Positions 1 to 12,792 of a stretch of 64,000 bases of DNA are shown here, one piece after another. Source of the DNA: Patellaria atrata CBS 101060. Lineage: Eukaryota; Ascomycota; Dothideomycetes; Patellariales; Patellariaceae. Both the position numbers and the translations under genes were made by a program. The stretch covers positions 1,110,849-1,174,848 of the forward strand of contig MU006093.1 in the NCBI GenBank assembly GCA_010093705.1, written 5' to 3'. Position 1 is the first letter of the stretch. The number at the start of each line of letters is the position of its first letter. Under the pieces are notes generated by a model. That model saw only the letters and a list, made by a program, of their open reading frames with translations. It did no database searches and had not been told where the DNA came from.

Positions 1-880
1 GTTTCTGGGTCCGTTTACAAGTTTGCGCCGGGGAGATACATTGCGGTATGGTTATGGTGGCATGAGAAAGTTGAATATCAAATTTCTATTCACTATAAAA
101 AATGTATGCATGAAGTCAGGCCATCATCGCGAACACCAGACGAGCCTTTGAGCCCAGATTCCCCGATTACCGACAATGGTCACGTGCCTCACCGGAAGCA
201 TTATATCACCGCAAAAGACACAGTGAAAAGACGGGACTCATCAGAGGGGATCCAACGCTGACAAAAAGAGAGATGAGTAACAACGTCACAGCCTAATGTT
301 TGGGATCATGTGCTAGAGGCGAATGCGCCAACATGTCTCGCTCAGGTACAGTACAGACAACAAGTGACTCGGTCCATAGGCGGCGGAGCATTCATTGACT
401 GTTCTAGCTCTAACTATGACTGTAACAGCGAATAATCAACGTTGTAGTCAAAGCAGACACCGCAGACAAAGCCCATGAGCTTCATGAAAGCCAGCACTCA
501 CAAACCTGTATAACAATAAAGCACCACCTCAAGAAACAGCCACGCAAGAGACTTTTGTACCAGTTCAACATATCAAACGAAACTAATCGACTAGTTCTAG
601 TAACGATATTCTCTGATATTTACAGAGTTTGTTCAAGCTTATTCATTGACGTTCACACCGCCGCGTCCACCTCTAGGGCTTCTTGAAACTAAAAGGCCCG
701 AGCCACCGCCCAGCTCCCACACCTGCCCCTCGCTCTACGCCATCTACTTCTGCCTTCTGCCTACTTCATCCTCCGCTCCCTCCCACCTCCATCTAACCTC
801 ATCTACAAACACCGCGCGACAGCCCTTCTTTAACCCTACTCACAACTTCATACACATCCACACAACCTAACAAAAACAAC
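1..880. other. Upstream intergenic region of ATG8
   Basis: I see no gene here. Short open frames lack splice structure or protein-like composition. The last 200 bases or so before the ATG8 start are rich in C, T and A (CCTC, CACC and ACAAC runs), as expected for a fungal core promoter and 5' leader. A short TACAGTACAG stretch near 347-357 belongs to the pentamer family found at several other intergenic places in the window. Confidence 0.6.
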
Positions 881-2149
<1,269 letters not shown>

Positions 2150-2388
2150 ATGCAACCCCGTCCAAACTACATCCTCTCCAAGTAACATCCCCCTCCACCC
2201 TCCCAATCAAAACTAAACTAACACACCCACCCAGATTCCTCGACCCCCCCTTCGCAATCCTCATAGGCCTTTCCGCAGCCCTCCTCCGCATCCATAACGT
2301 CGAATCCAGCCACGGCCGCACCTTCCCGCAGACCTTGGAGACCGCGAAGCGGCGGGTGCACATCGCGTGGGAGGAAAAGGGGCGATGA
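2150..2388 (+). CDS. NCE101: Small membrane protein Nce101 (non-classical export family)
   Basis: A two-exon mini-gene (2150-2181, 2235-2388) of 61 codons. The intron is 53 bases, GTAACA..CCCAG. The joined protein starts MQPRPNYILSK and continues with FLDPPFAILIGLSAALLRI, which matches the Nce101 pattern of a short N-terminus, a K-F-x-D-P motif, one hydrophobic segment and a basic tail (AKRRVHIAW). Yeast Nce101 was described as affecting leaderless protein export; its molecular role is poorly known. It is too short and too split to show as a long open frame, so it is easily missed. Identification is by motif and length from memory of the family. Confidence 0.8.
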
Positions 2389-3036
2389 AGCAGGCGAGCG
2401 TGGACGATTTGAGGGTTGTGGGAAGAGGAAGGTTTGAGTGATGGGAGTGGGTGATTATATGGAAGAGAATGTAGGAGGGTACGGGCACTGTACATAGGGA
2501 CGGGAAAGTTTGAGGTGGTGATGTTTGAACGGGGATCAGGCGGTATGGGCCGGCTGATGGGAAGCGGTGGGATGGTTCTGGAGGGACGGCGCCAGTTTCG
2601 AGGGGGTTGGTACCGGGTGTGTGCTGGGGAACCGGTAGGGGAAGAGTGTACATGTGTGTGGTAGACCCGGGGGAGACCTGCGGGCTAATTGTGGGGATTG
2701 GTTTGTGTACGGGATCTCCGAGCACTGGGTTATCCATATGGAGCAGGAGCGAGTTAGTGAAAGGGCTAGTACGGGTAGAGAGCAAAAGAGCAAGGCCGTA
2801 CTTCCGCACAATTCCGTGGATATCTATGAGAGGTACTTGCCGGCCGTTTGGACACCAGGTATAGGCTTTTCGAAGCTTCCGATTTCGCTGAGGGAGCGAT
2901 ATAACTCAGTGTTTCTTTCGAACGCGTATGCTTAATGACCATATGTAGTTACAATGACGTGCTTTTTTCCACCTAAGCCCACGCCCCTTTTTGTGCGAAG
3001 ATACAATTTAGTACCCTCTCACAGTTTCCAATCCCT
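2389..3036. other. Convergent intergenic, NCE101 / aminopeptidase
   Basis: The 3' flanks of two convergent genes. G-rich on the + strand around 2480-2720. Open frames on both strands up to 182 codons here are proline/serine-rich antisense readings without family resemblance, and I do not support a gene. Confidence 0.45.
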
Positions 3037-6000
3037 TCACAAATAACCCTTCGCTCCAAGCCACTCTCTCACAACCTCCAAATCCCTCTCCTTATACCTC
3101 GCATTGCCCTCGACCGTATCCTTAACAACACCCAACGCACGATCATAACCCCTATTATCCTTCCTCTCAAAGAAATTCTCAATATCCTTTTGCACCTCCT
3201 TGCTCGCGAACTTGTTCAAGGTGAGCCTTACATACCGCTCCAGCACGACCATATTACCACTCAGCTGTTTATACACCACATCCTCCCAATTGTGCTTAAT
3301 GTACTCCCACTGCGTGAGCCTGGTCTTCGCGTTCGCGGCTAACGAAGATGCACCACTATGCTTGTCTTGGATCGCTACGGCATCAGAGAAATTGAACTCG
3401 ATGAAGTCTTTGGCGAGCTCCGGTGTTTGGACCCGTCCGAGCGCCAGGAGGGCGATTTCCTTGCCGTCTAGGGAGGTTGTAGTCTTGAATTCTTCCTTGA
3501 CTGCCTCATAGGCTTCGGGTCCACCATATGTGACGGCGATACGGAATATTGCGCTACGAAGACTTGGGTGTACGGCGGAGGTGTCTTCGCCGGATGTGAA
3601 GAGTTTGAAGCGTTTCTGGGCTTCAGAAACCACGCTGAAGATTTTTAGCTGAATTCCTCAATACCGTAATAAATACACCTACCTCTCATGGCCGACTAGG
3701 CCTGCTTGTGCAATGAGAAGAGCGCGCAGTTGGCTCCTGAGGAAGTCTTCACCCGCTGGGAAGTCCCAACCAAGCTGCTCAGTAGCTGGCGTGACTAACT
3801 TTAGGGTAAATTTCTTTAAAGCGTTGGAGACCTGTTCGTCCTCGGAGAATACGGACCGAATATGACCTAAAGCATTAACTATCTGAGTCCAGACACTATA
3901 GCATGTTAGAGGCTAGCGTCATATACGGGGACATTACAGGATCGTACAGCAAGTTGGTCTCGTCTCCGAATCCTTCTACAAGAGACAGAACGCCAGTCGT
4001 CGTCCCCTCGCCGGAGATGGCTAGGGCAGCAGCATCTGCTACAAGACCAATCTTATCTTGGGTGCTGAGCTGGTTTCGCGTAGCCCCAAGTTTAACCAAA
4101 CGAGGCGGTGGATAGTTGACCCTGTAGAAGCCTACTTGATCTGCATTGAGCTTATAGAATGTATCGTCGATCTCCCTGATAGTATGCTCCTTGGTTGTTA
4201 AAGCCCCCAACTTAACCGATGAAGTATCCGCCCCCGTCTTAAGATTGAGCGGAATCCACCAGGTCGTCTCATCCTCGTCCGGTTTAACATCTCCGGTCAA
4301 TAGGAATCGACTTTGTTTTACGCTGATCTGTCCCGGTTCTTCTGCGATCGTCACCACTGGAAATCCAATCTTGCGGATCCACGGATCCATAAAGGTGTTG
4401 ACGTCTTTGCCAGATGCCTCGCTCAATGCAGACCAGAGGTCATTGGTTGTTGCATTGCCATATTGGTGTTTTTGCAAGTACTTTGATACCCCTAGCAGAA
4501 ACGTATCTACAGTTAAATGAGCGCTTAGCATACGAATGACGGAGCTGCCTTTGAGATAGCTGATATGGTCGAATATTTGGTCGACCTCTAACGCATCGCG
4601 GACTGGCACTTCGATCGGGTGAGAGTTACGTAGTGAGTCCAACCCAAAGCCTGTTTGGAGAGATTCAGTCTATATCCTGTTAGCGGAATCTAAGTCTATA
4701 TGTATACCTCTAGACATCGAACGTACGACAAACTGTGCCCAGACATCCCACTCTGGTTGAATGGTTAGTTATGAACTGTCATTTATGTAGTTGTATCACT
4801 TACCAGGGTAAAGGTGGTCTACAGCCAGCCAACCCACCCAAGTAGCAAAACCTTCATTTAGCCAAAGCTTGTTCACACGTTAGTCATACGTGGAGAAAAG
4901 GGTGGTTGATTTACTCACCTCGCTCCACCAATCCATTGTCACTAAATTCCCGAACCATTGATGTGCTAACTCATGGGATACAACGTACGCAACCCTGTTC
5001 CTGTACTTTTGATCTGACTTGGCCTCATCAAACAATACTGCCGTCGTTCTACAATAAAAATTAGAGTACAGAAAAGAGACTTGGGACTAGATGTAACCTG
5101 CCTATAAGTGATAAGGCCCCAATTTTCCATAGCACCATGAGACTGAAAATTGGATTAGCGATTTCCGTTTCTTACAGGACGATGGTGGGTCTGAGATTTA
5201 CTGAAAATGGCCGAGTCGACTTACAAATTCATGAACAGCAATTAGATCCACTTTAGGAAGAGGGTAGTCCACGCGGAAAATCTAGATTCATCAGCAAGAC
5301 GGTCACGCTCACCGGATGGATTTCTATACGGACCTCAGAAAAGTAGTCAACGATTTGATGGCAAACTTCTAACGCAAATCTTCCTTGCTCCTTAAGACCC
5401 TTGGTGGTGTATACTCGCACGGGGAGGCTCTTGCCGTTATACTTTCTCCGAGTGAAGTCTTCAACATATTCGAAGTCCCCGACAGCCCAGGCCAACAAAT
5501 ACGTACTCATAACAGGGGTCCTGTCGAACGAGACAATCTGAAGTCCACTCTTATCTGCTTTTCTCACGTCCTTCATAGGCATGTTGCTTAGAGCAACCTG
5601 ATCCTTGGGTATCTCGATCTCAAAGTCAAAGGTCGCCTTCAGATTTGGTTCGTCAAAGCAAGGAAAGGCTCTTCGTGCATCTGAAGATTCAAACTGAGTG
5701 CTGAACATGTAATGAAACTCATCATCCCGAGCTACAGATGCTGTAGCGGGAACAGTAGGTTTGTAACGGGAACGGTAGAATCCAGCCATTAGCTTTTCCC
5801 AATTAGCGATCAGAGGAATTCCCCATCCTCTTTCTCTCTACTTACGTTGTTGATCGTTCCTTGAAACTTGACCACAAGCTCTGCGGATGAAACAATTGGG
5901 AGATCATCGTCAAAAGTAAAAGTGGCACGTTGGAAGCGTTCATCATAAGAGATATCAGATGCTTTGACGGTCTGTTCCGTCTTGGTGTGTTCAGTCTTAA

Positions 6001-6250
6001 GCTCTGCACTATGGATCTTCAGTTGCAAGGAGTTCAGAACAATCTTCTTGGTAGTCTTCAAGATCTCAAGGGCGATTTTCACTGTCCCTTGATAACTGAA
6101 GTCGCCTCCATATTCGAGATCATACAGAGAAATAGCATAGTTCGAGGGTTTAACCCTATAGCAAAGTCAGTAGAGCTGTTGTAGCCATCGACCTTACGGA
6201 GGATTAGAAAGTGCTCACGAATCTGGGAGAATATCTCTATCGGCCGCCAT
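3037..6250 (-). CDS. APE2: M1-family zinc aminopeptidase (Ape2/Aap1-like)
   Basis: A gluzincin aminopeptidase that removes N-terminal amino acids from peptides. Eleven exons: 6250-6219, 6155-5846, 5792-5334, 5281-5225, 5142-5102, 5048-4919, 4867-4804, 4752-4727, 4669-3948, 3895-3683, 3634-3037. They sum to 2652 bases (883 residues), typical for the family. The GAMEN exopeptidase motif is at about residues 289-293. Zinc ligands are HELAH (325-329) with the third ligand in NEGFA (Glu348), giving HEXXH-x18-E. The C-terminal ERAP1-like helical domain fills exons 9-11. The intron after exon 5 starts with GC (AG|GCAGGT) and needs that donor to stay in frame. Exon 3 has a second in-frame donor 21 bases downstream. 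An in-frame ATG lies three codons upstream (6259). The frame stays open to 6541, so a longer, possibly mitochondrial, N-terminus cannot be excluded. Confidence 0.93.
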
Positions 6251-6259
6251 GGTGTTCAT

Positions 6260-7194
6260 GTGAATTCCGCACGATTTCCGAATGCTCTGGTGAAAGCTGC
6301 GACAGTTCGATGGGGAGCCGGAGGTTTGTGAATGATATGCAGTTGCTCTTCTCTGGCTACGAAATAAGAGAAGGGACAAGTTACGTATTACTGAGCTTCC
6401 TGAAGAGGGAGGTGATTTTGGTGAGAATACCCCACAAACATGAAGACCCCGCCATGCCCATACTGGTGAGTGCATTAGAGTAAGATTCTGAGACCTGCCG
6501 TACAGTACGAGAACGAACCGCAAAGCATGCAACCGGTCCAAGGATCAATTGCAAACAAGCGGATGCATCTACGGAACCAACGTTACCAATAGTCATACAA
6601 TTTCAGTTATAGCATAAGTGATCTTTGAGAACCATCGCAGTACTACCGTGTACCTTACTGAGTAAGGTAAGGTAGGTTCAAGGGTTGCTCAGGGGGTTAA
6701 GCTGGGCAACGAAGCTATAGTAGGTAAGGCGATCTCGTGTCGCACGCATCTCGAAAGCTTCGCAGGGCAATGGAAATGTGGTATCCTATTCACTACATCA
6801 AAGATGCCCATATCGAGGGCTAGAAAATTGTTCTTTGAAGAGACATGCTGTCAAGTGAGTGGTATAGGGAGAGTAGCCGGTTACCTTACACATTATGTAT
6901 TCCTATTAGGAAGCGATGAATTTCTCCCAATAGACAAGCACGTGCTCTGGTTTGAAGACGTTCTTACAAGCTGGTGTCTGGTATAACTGGAAAGGGGTAT
7001 CTATTTTATACAATCTTCGAGGTTTCGATTTAACGTTTCACTTATTCCTAGAAACCAAAGCACCCAAATGAATAACACCAGCGCCATGTCAATGCCCTGA
7101 TGCTACCCGGAGACAATAGTAATCTTCCATCACCGGCGCCGTACCTCGTTATGACATAAAGAGAAAAAAGGCTAGGGGAAATTGTCGTAGCCGC
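6260..7194. other. Intergenic upstream of the aminopeptidase
   Basis: No supported gene. Around 6650-6700 there is a patch of repeated TACCTTAC/GTAAGGTAAGGTAGG words; a loosely similar patch occurs near 18185-18205. The frame upstream of the aminopeptidase stays open to 6541 and may be 5' leader. Confidence 0.45.
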
Positions 7195-7690
7195 TTAAAG
7201 ACGAAGGATGATATCCATACAAGAGACTCTCCACTCCTTCCGAATTCCTAGACTCCTTGTCCAATCACCGGCGGGAGCCTGTATATGAGCCCCAGATCCT
7301 GTGACTCTCCGCTTGACACTCTCAAGTGCAGCGCTCGCTATTGCAGATGCGCTTTGGTTGATGGCAGAGGCGACCAAAGACGCTGTCTCCAATGTAGTAT
7401 TTGATGCGATTGTATCGTTTGACACAGTATGGGGGAGGTTGGAAGAAGAATATCGAGGTTCAAACCAGTTCGTGCGGAAGTCGAATAATGATAGGACTAA
7501 CACCGCTAGAATGACGGAACAATATACGCAGGGACGGTTGAGGAAGTAGGTCGCAGAGATGAACAGGACGAGGTAGATGGGTGAAGCATTTGTGCTGTTC
7601 CGAGATTAGAACTTCCTCTCAGATTTAACTACGCATTCTTAGGGCTTACAGAAAGAAGAGCATCGGTATCCAACTACGAAGACAGAACAT
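7195..7690 (-). CDS. Predicted small membrane protein, unknown
   Basis: Not recognised. Two exons (7690-7650, 7594-7195) joined by a 55-base GTAAGC..ACAG intron give 146 residues in frame. The N-terminus contains MFCLRSWIPMLFF followed by a hydrophobic stretch (YLVLFISATYFL) and, after a short NRPCVYC turn, a second one (SVILAVLVLSLF). This suggests two membrane segments or a signal peptide plus one segment. The rest is Ser/Asn/Ala-rich with N-T-T and N-Q-S sequons, then a basic C-terminus. The intron restores an ATG to a frame that otherwise has none, which favours a real gene. It could still be a chance frame; there are no homologues I can name. Confidence 0.42.
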
Positions 7691-8815
7691 GATGTCCTGG
7701 TAGATATATCAATTCTTGAGGTGTGACGTTTTCTCAAGCTACTTATATAGATCTGACCGAGACCCTGAAGCGAAGTGTTACATGAGATTGAACCCGAGTG
7801 TCGGAGTATAGACGTCGTAAGTAAGGTCAGAAAGAAAATGGGTCTATTGGTGAGGAAACAGATATAATTTTAGGTTATTGAATGAGCATGTGAGAGCATG
7901 TACACTTCGATTGGCGTGGCGTGCAATGTTGCTGACAATCTTGGGGATCTGCACGTGCCTCGAGTCAGCATTCAAATTTGGTTCTCAAATAGTTTTTACC
8001 GGGCCGACGTCACTCCAGAATATGGAGCACCAGGAGCACCATGGTGGAGTATGGAGTCCAGAAAACACCACCCACCACAAGGCATTTCATTAGGTCATGC
8101 CCACGGGCTACTTGAATGCATATTACTGAAGGGTCAAGAGAAAAAATCAATATTATCGGCACAGTGCCGTAATATATACAAGATGGGACATCCCCTAAGC
8201 TAATTTCCGTACGAGTACAGTAGCTGAATATAGAAACACAGATGCTCAAGGAACCAGATACGGAAAAGCAAAATCTTTGAATATTTTAAAGTGTCCGATC
8301 TGTGTATACATACGGAGCAAGAATAGGAGCAATCGTACGTCAAAGCCGATTCCCACATCGGTGGACGAGATACTTCGCTTCGTACGCTTCGTAGAACAAG
8401 AATCATCCAGTAGTAGCCCCTCGATGATCAGGATACCTATATCTTATCGTACAACCAGCCATGAACCTCATATATGGAGTATGGCAATCCATCACCTGAA
8501 GGTCTACAATAAACGCTAAAGCAAGTCATCTTTCGCTTGTACACAGCTGTAGGCTGCTAAGTTTGGAATTGATATAGGCCGTGAGCCAGCGCTACACAAG
8601 GCCTTATGTAACTGTGAACTAGTACTGCAGATTATACGGTACACCTCTGAAAAATATAATGCTTGAAGAACAAGATTTCGCTCTGGACCCGTCTCCTTGC
8701 TTGTACAAGTAAACATATGATCATCTGCACGGACATCGTAGCTTCCTTTGCGGCGCAGTCTAAAAGACCCGAGGAAAATTCAGGCCGCAGTTCTGGATAA
8801 TAGCAGAAGGTAGAT
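7691..8815. other. Intergenic, no gene seen
   Basis: Short frames on both strands (for example 7878-8203 + in two overlapping frames, 8277-8519 +) have no domain, start context or splice pattern that I can defend. Several copies of the word GGAGTATGGAG occur around 8020-8060 and 8470-8485. Nothing else is recognisable. Confidence 0.45.
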
Positions 8816-9629
8816 TTATAAGGGTAAGGTAGTTTCTTCAATCCACCAACTCCTGAAAAGGATTAGTCTTTGCGTACGCTCCAGAGCGATACGTTTCCCT
8901 GTTTCAGTCTTTTGAAGTAAGCATAGTGCACATTTTCTATAGAAGTTCACAAATACCTTCATCATGCTTCCAAGTTTCTCCAACTTTTCCGTGAAGTGGT
9001 CAATAGTCTGTTGCATACCATCTTTGGATCGTTTTGCACCACCAAATGTAAAAGCTCTTCCTATGCCGACAGCACCAATGGCGTCTAGCCTGTCCGCATC
9101 TTGGACGATTGCTAGCTCTGGATATTGTGATATGATAGTGTTGATCAATTCCGGATTCTTCATCTCAGTCGAGAATGACACATGTGTGGCAATCATTTGA
9201 ACCTTCAGTGCAAGTTCTTCTGATGCTCCTCGCTCTCGGAGAAGGTCTGCGATCTGGTTTTCTGGATCATGATCTGGCTCCACATACTTCTTGTCACCGA
9301 CATCATGAAGGAGGCTAATTCAAACATGTAAGAGCTTGATGATGGAGAGACTAGAGGAATAGACGAATACATCTAACATTGTGACAGTACGGGTAATTGC
9401 ATAGAGAGTGACTAGTGACTAGAATATAAACTCACGCAGCAAGAATAACAGTATCAGTATCAAAAATGACATTGACCTTCTTCTCACGTTCACTATTCAT
9501 AATACTCTTAGAGAGAGCAAGGACACGTTTAATATGATTGTAGTCGTGGGACGCGTCGAACCTAGACATGAAATCTTTCACGTAGACCTCTACAGAACCC
9601 ACTATATCGCTTCCCACTAATGAATCCAT
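8816..9629 (-). CDS. HD-domain phosphohydrolase (YpgQ/YedJ-like)
   Basis: A metal-dependent HD-superfamily hydrolase. Three exons (9629-9436, 9314-8957, 8908-8816) give 214 residues, typical of the family. The metal site is visible as [10 protein letters not shown] (His28 and His32) and ALLHDVGD (His68-Asp69); a later aspartate lies in [12 protein letters not shown]. The C-terminus [15 protein letters not shown] is the usual helix and appears directly after MMK once a 48-base intron (8956-8909) is removed. Because 48 is a multiple of three and has no stop, unspliced message would still be readable with 16 extra residues. Bacterial relatives act on nucleotides; the fungal substrate is unknown. 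It is divergent to PEX16 with a 243-base shared upstream region. Confidence 0.88.
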
Positions 9630-9695
9630 TGTGGAGTGTGCATTGACTTTTGGGTAAAATGATATGCGTGACTTGCCAAAAGTCTGTGAACTCTT

Positions 9696-9724
9696 GTTAC
9701 TGTACTGTATAATACTGTACAGTG
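9696..9724. repeat. TACTGTAC-type repeat in the HD/PEX16 divergent promoter
   Basis: Two TACTGTAC-type words separated by TATAA form an imperfect palindrome between the two divergent start codons. It belongs to the same pentamer family seen at 19954, 25193, 32551, 56762 and 58896. A regulatory role is only a possibility. Confidence 0.5.
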
Positions 9725-9872
9725 AAAAGTAGAGGAAAATCAACCTCGGCCCAGGACCCTGACGCGCTTGACCTGAGCCTCAGGGAGTTGAGAGCGCTGC
9801 CACATTATCCTCAACCATCCCATCAACCTCTACAAACTCCTCTTAGAAACCTCGAAGAAACAAACGAATGTA

Positions 9873-11167
9873 ATGGGACTGTACAAGCAGGCATCGTTCA
9901 AGATGCCTGAAACCTTATCGCTCCAGCCGAAATGGTTGGGGATGTACAGTGACTTCATCATCAAGAACTCGAGCGCCGTGTCGCAAATCGAATCAGCCTT
10001 ACGCTCTCTGACATATATTATACCAGGTAAATTGCTTCATATAGGTTATGACTGGGTAATATGTTAACTCTTTCAAAGGGCGCTTTCGCGAATCCGAGAT
10101 TGCCTCAGAATCCCGTAAGTCCTCATGACGATATATCCAGCGCTCAATTGACAAGTTCACAGTCCATAGTGGCGTCCAGGTGCTATCATTATACCATGAC
10201 TCTCTTCTTGCGAAGTCTTCTGAAAGACTTCCGAGGTCACAAAGACCGCAATCTAGTCCACACAATCGGTATACCAAGTTCTGGACTCAAAAGTCCCCCA
10301 CATACAAGCGCATTGCGCTTATTCTACAAATGATTCAGTATACGGAACTACTATGGGAGATGGCCGCGAAACGAAGAGGAGAAAAAGTTCGGTGGAGAAT
10401 AGTAGTAATATTAGAGGCTGTCAAAGCTCTTTGTCGATTGTTGTTATTGCGGTTGACGAACTCACGACCGCTACTTTCCCCACCCCTGCCGGAGAGAGAG
10501 ATCGATCCTAGTTCTCTTGAGGAATCTTCGTCCTCCATGGATGGTATGGATACACCTCCAAATGAACGTTTCGATGAAACTCATTGGACAATGCCTCGGA
10601 CCGGGCTCTCTCTTCCTACGCTGCCGGACTCATCCGATATATCAAATTACCTACTATCGAAAGTTCTTACGGCAGACGATATCAAACCTCCAAAAGCACT
10701 GTTGCACAGAGTCACCGGTAAAGGAGAACTAGCGGAATGCTTATATATCCTACGACCAGTGATATATGCGCTTGCAATGCAGCATTGGAGTGGAGATAGG
10801 AAGAGCTGGCGCCCGTGGCTACTGGGAGTCAGTATAGAGTACGGTGCTCGACAGCTAGCGAAAGCTGATTTCCAGGAGCGGCTTGCTGGCGGGCTGCGGG
10901 GATTGACAGCGTTAGAGAGGGAAGAGCTACGGAAGAGAGGTTGGGCTCTCGGATGGTGGGCTATGCGTGGTGCATTCTATGAGAATATCACTAAGTAAGT
11001 GATCATCCCCATCTTCATAAGGCGCTTCTACTAACTTGGATAGGTCATGGATACATGGCTTGACTGGCAAACTCCGCAATAAGCCTATAGTAGACTTGCT
11101 TGGAGGTATCATCGAGGATTATGAATTCCTCTGGGATCAATATTATTTCCCTACCGCAACCTTATAA
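9873..11167 (+). CDS. PEX16: Peroxisomal membrane protein Pex16
   Basis: Pex16 is an integral peroxisomal membrane peroxin acting in membrane-protein import and peroxisome biogenesis. Four exons (9873-10026, 10079-10114, 10163-10994, 11044-11167) sum to 381 residues, the usual length. Family features appear across the joins: an N-terminal PKWLGMYSDFI, then PGRFRESEIASES across exons 1-2, VLSLYHDSLL at the start of exon 3, KFWTQKS and IALILQMIQYTELLWEM, and a C-terminal ELRKRGWALGWWAMRGAFYE. The last exon ends in LWDQYYFPTATL. Exon 2 is only 36 bases. A downstream in-frame ATG (9903) could be the real start; I chose the first because it gives a short basic N-terminus. Confidence 0.92.
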
Positions 11168-11602
11168 TCTCCTTATATTTTAGGTAGAATTCATTATCTC
11201 TGATTCTTAGGCTATGAATTGTTGGTTTGGCGTCCATTACCCCTACTTCTTGTATAATACTTTGCACTTTTTCGTAGTATCAAGGGAATCGACCATGGAA
11301 AGTCTAGGTCAGCAGGTCACAGGGCGGTGGGGCAAAGAGATACCAATGAGTTGACGAATATATTAATCCACAACACATTCAATACTCAAATAATGTTAGT
11401 CTAGCAATTAGGAACATCTTTGCGACTCAACTATAAGCTTCACGTGAGGCGCGCGGCAGCCAAGCGCAAGCGCGGCGGACCTCTCAAGCTTTCGTAGCTC
11501 TCAGAATACCTAGCACGCATCACATAGCATCCAACAAATAACTCTCCCTAAACTGCCATCCCACTCGCGATAACTTGATAGATTCTCTTGTTACACTCCG
11601 TC
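11168..11602. other. Intergenic, PEX16 to RPN8
   Basis: PEX16 3' region and RPN8 promoter. A GC-rich GGCGCGCGGCAGCCAAGCGC block lies near 11447-11475. No gene seen. Confidence 0.5.
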
Positions 11603-12792
11603 ATGCCCGCAACGACAGCAGAAACATTATCACTAGTAACGAGAAACGTCTCCGTAGCGCCACTCGTGCTACTCTCCGTCGCAGATCACTATGGTCGCTC
11701 TGCAAAGGGCACACGGAAACGAGTCGTCGGCGTCCTCCTAGGTCAGAATGATGGAAAGAATGCGCGGGTGTCAAATAGTTTCGCAGGTATGCCTACAGCA
11801 TCCCGAGTTTCTTGTCAGCCAATTGTCAGCCAATTGTCAGCCAATCTAACCACCTCCATAGTTCCCTTCGAAGAAGACGAGAAAGATCCCTCAGTATGGT
11901 TTTTAGACCACAATTACGTCGAATCGATGAACGACATGTTTAAGAAGGTGAACGCGCGGGAAAAGCTCATAGGCTGGTATCACTCTGGACCCAAGTTACG
12001 AGCCTCTGATTTAGAGATCAACGAGCTATTCAAGAGATACACGCCTAACCCACTCCTCGTCATCATTGATGTTCAGCCAAAGGAAGTTGGCGTGCCCACA
12101 GATGCATACTTTGCGGTAGAGGAAATCAAAGATGTAAGGCCCCACCCGTCTTTCCCCTCCTTAGAAGTAAGGCTGACAGGACATAGGACGGGACCACAAC
12201 CTCCAAAACATTCGTGCATACCCCTTCAATCATCGAAGCCGAAGAAGCCGAAGAAATCGGTGTCGAACACCTCCTACGCGACATCCGCGACGTCGCCGTC
12301 GGCACTCTTTCCACCCGTGTAACCTCTCAGCTACAATCGTTGCAGGGCCTACATTTACGTCTCCGAGACATCGGGACCTACCTTCAGAAAGTGCTCGACG
12401 GCGAGCTCCCCGTCAACCACGCCATCCTCGGCAACCTCCAAGACGTCTTCAACCTACTACCTAATCTCTCAACGCCGAAAGTGGGCGCCGGTGTGGCGGG
12501 CACGACTGAGAACTCAGACCTTGCTCGAGCGATGAGTGTGAAGACGAACGATCAGCTGATGACGATCTACCTATCAAGTTTGATCAGGAGCATCACAGCG
12601 TTTCATGATCTCATTGAAAATAAGATCCAGAACAGGCAGCAGCAGGAGGAGAAGGATAATGGGAGCAAGGAGGCTAATGGAAAGGAAGGTGAGAAGAAGG
12701 TGAATGGGATCGTGAATGGGGAAGCAAAGGATGAAAAGGCCGAGAAAACCGAAAAAGGGAAGGGAGATAAGGGGGATAAGAGGAGAGGGTGA
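11603..12792 (+). CDS. RPN8: 26S proteasome lid subunit Rpn8 (MPN domain, no JAMM)
   Basis: A non-catalytic MPN subunit of the proteasome lid that pairs with the deubiquitinase Rpn11. Three exons (11603-11786, 11862-12133, 12187-12792) give 353 residues. The MPN domain starts at about residue 20 ([15 protein letters not shown]) and includes [27 protein letters not shown] and [11 protein letters not shown]. The second histidine of the JAMM motif (GWYHSHP in Rpn11) is glycine here, so zinc and peptidase activity are not expected. The C-terminal half carries the helices [20 protein letters not shown] and [15 protein letters not shown] used in lid assembly. A long Lys/Glu/Gly-rich tail ends the protein. 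The first intron carries a small tandem repeat. Confidence 0.95.
11812..11844. repeat. Three tandem copies of an 11-base unit in RPN8 intron 1
   Basis: The unit TTGTCAGCCAA occurs three times without mismatch (11812-11822, 11823-11833, 11834-11844), just before the pyrimidine tract and acceptor at 11860-11861. Probably a slippage product inside the intron. Confidence 0.85.

Noticed and set aside
2261-2809. Minus-strand frame of 182 codons near NCE101
   Set aside because: Overlaps the NCE101 second exon antisense, is Pro/Ser/His-rich, and has no family resemblance.
7878-8203. Two overlapping plus-strand frames upstream of the HD gene
   Set aside because: Neither has a convincing start, domain or intron partner; likely chance.
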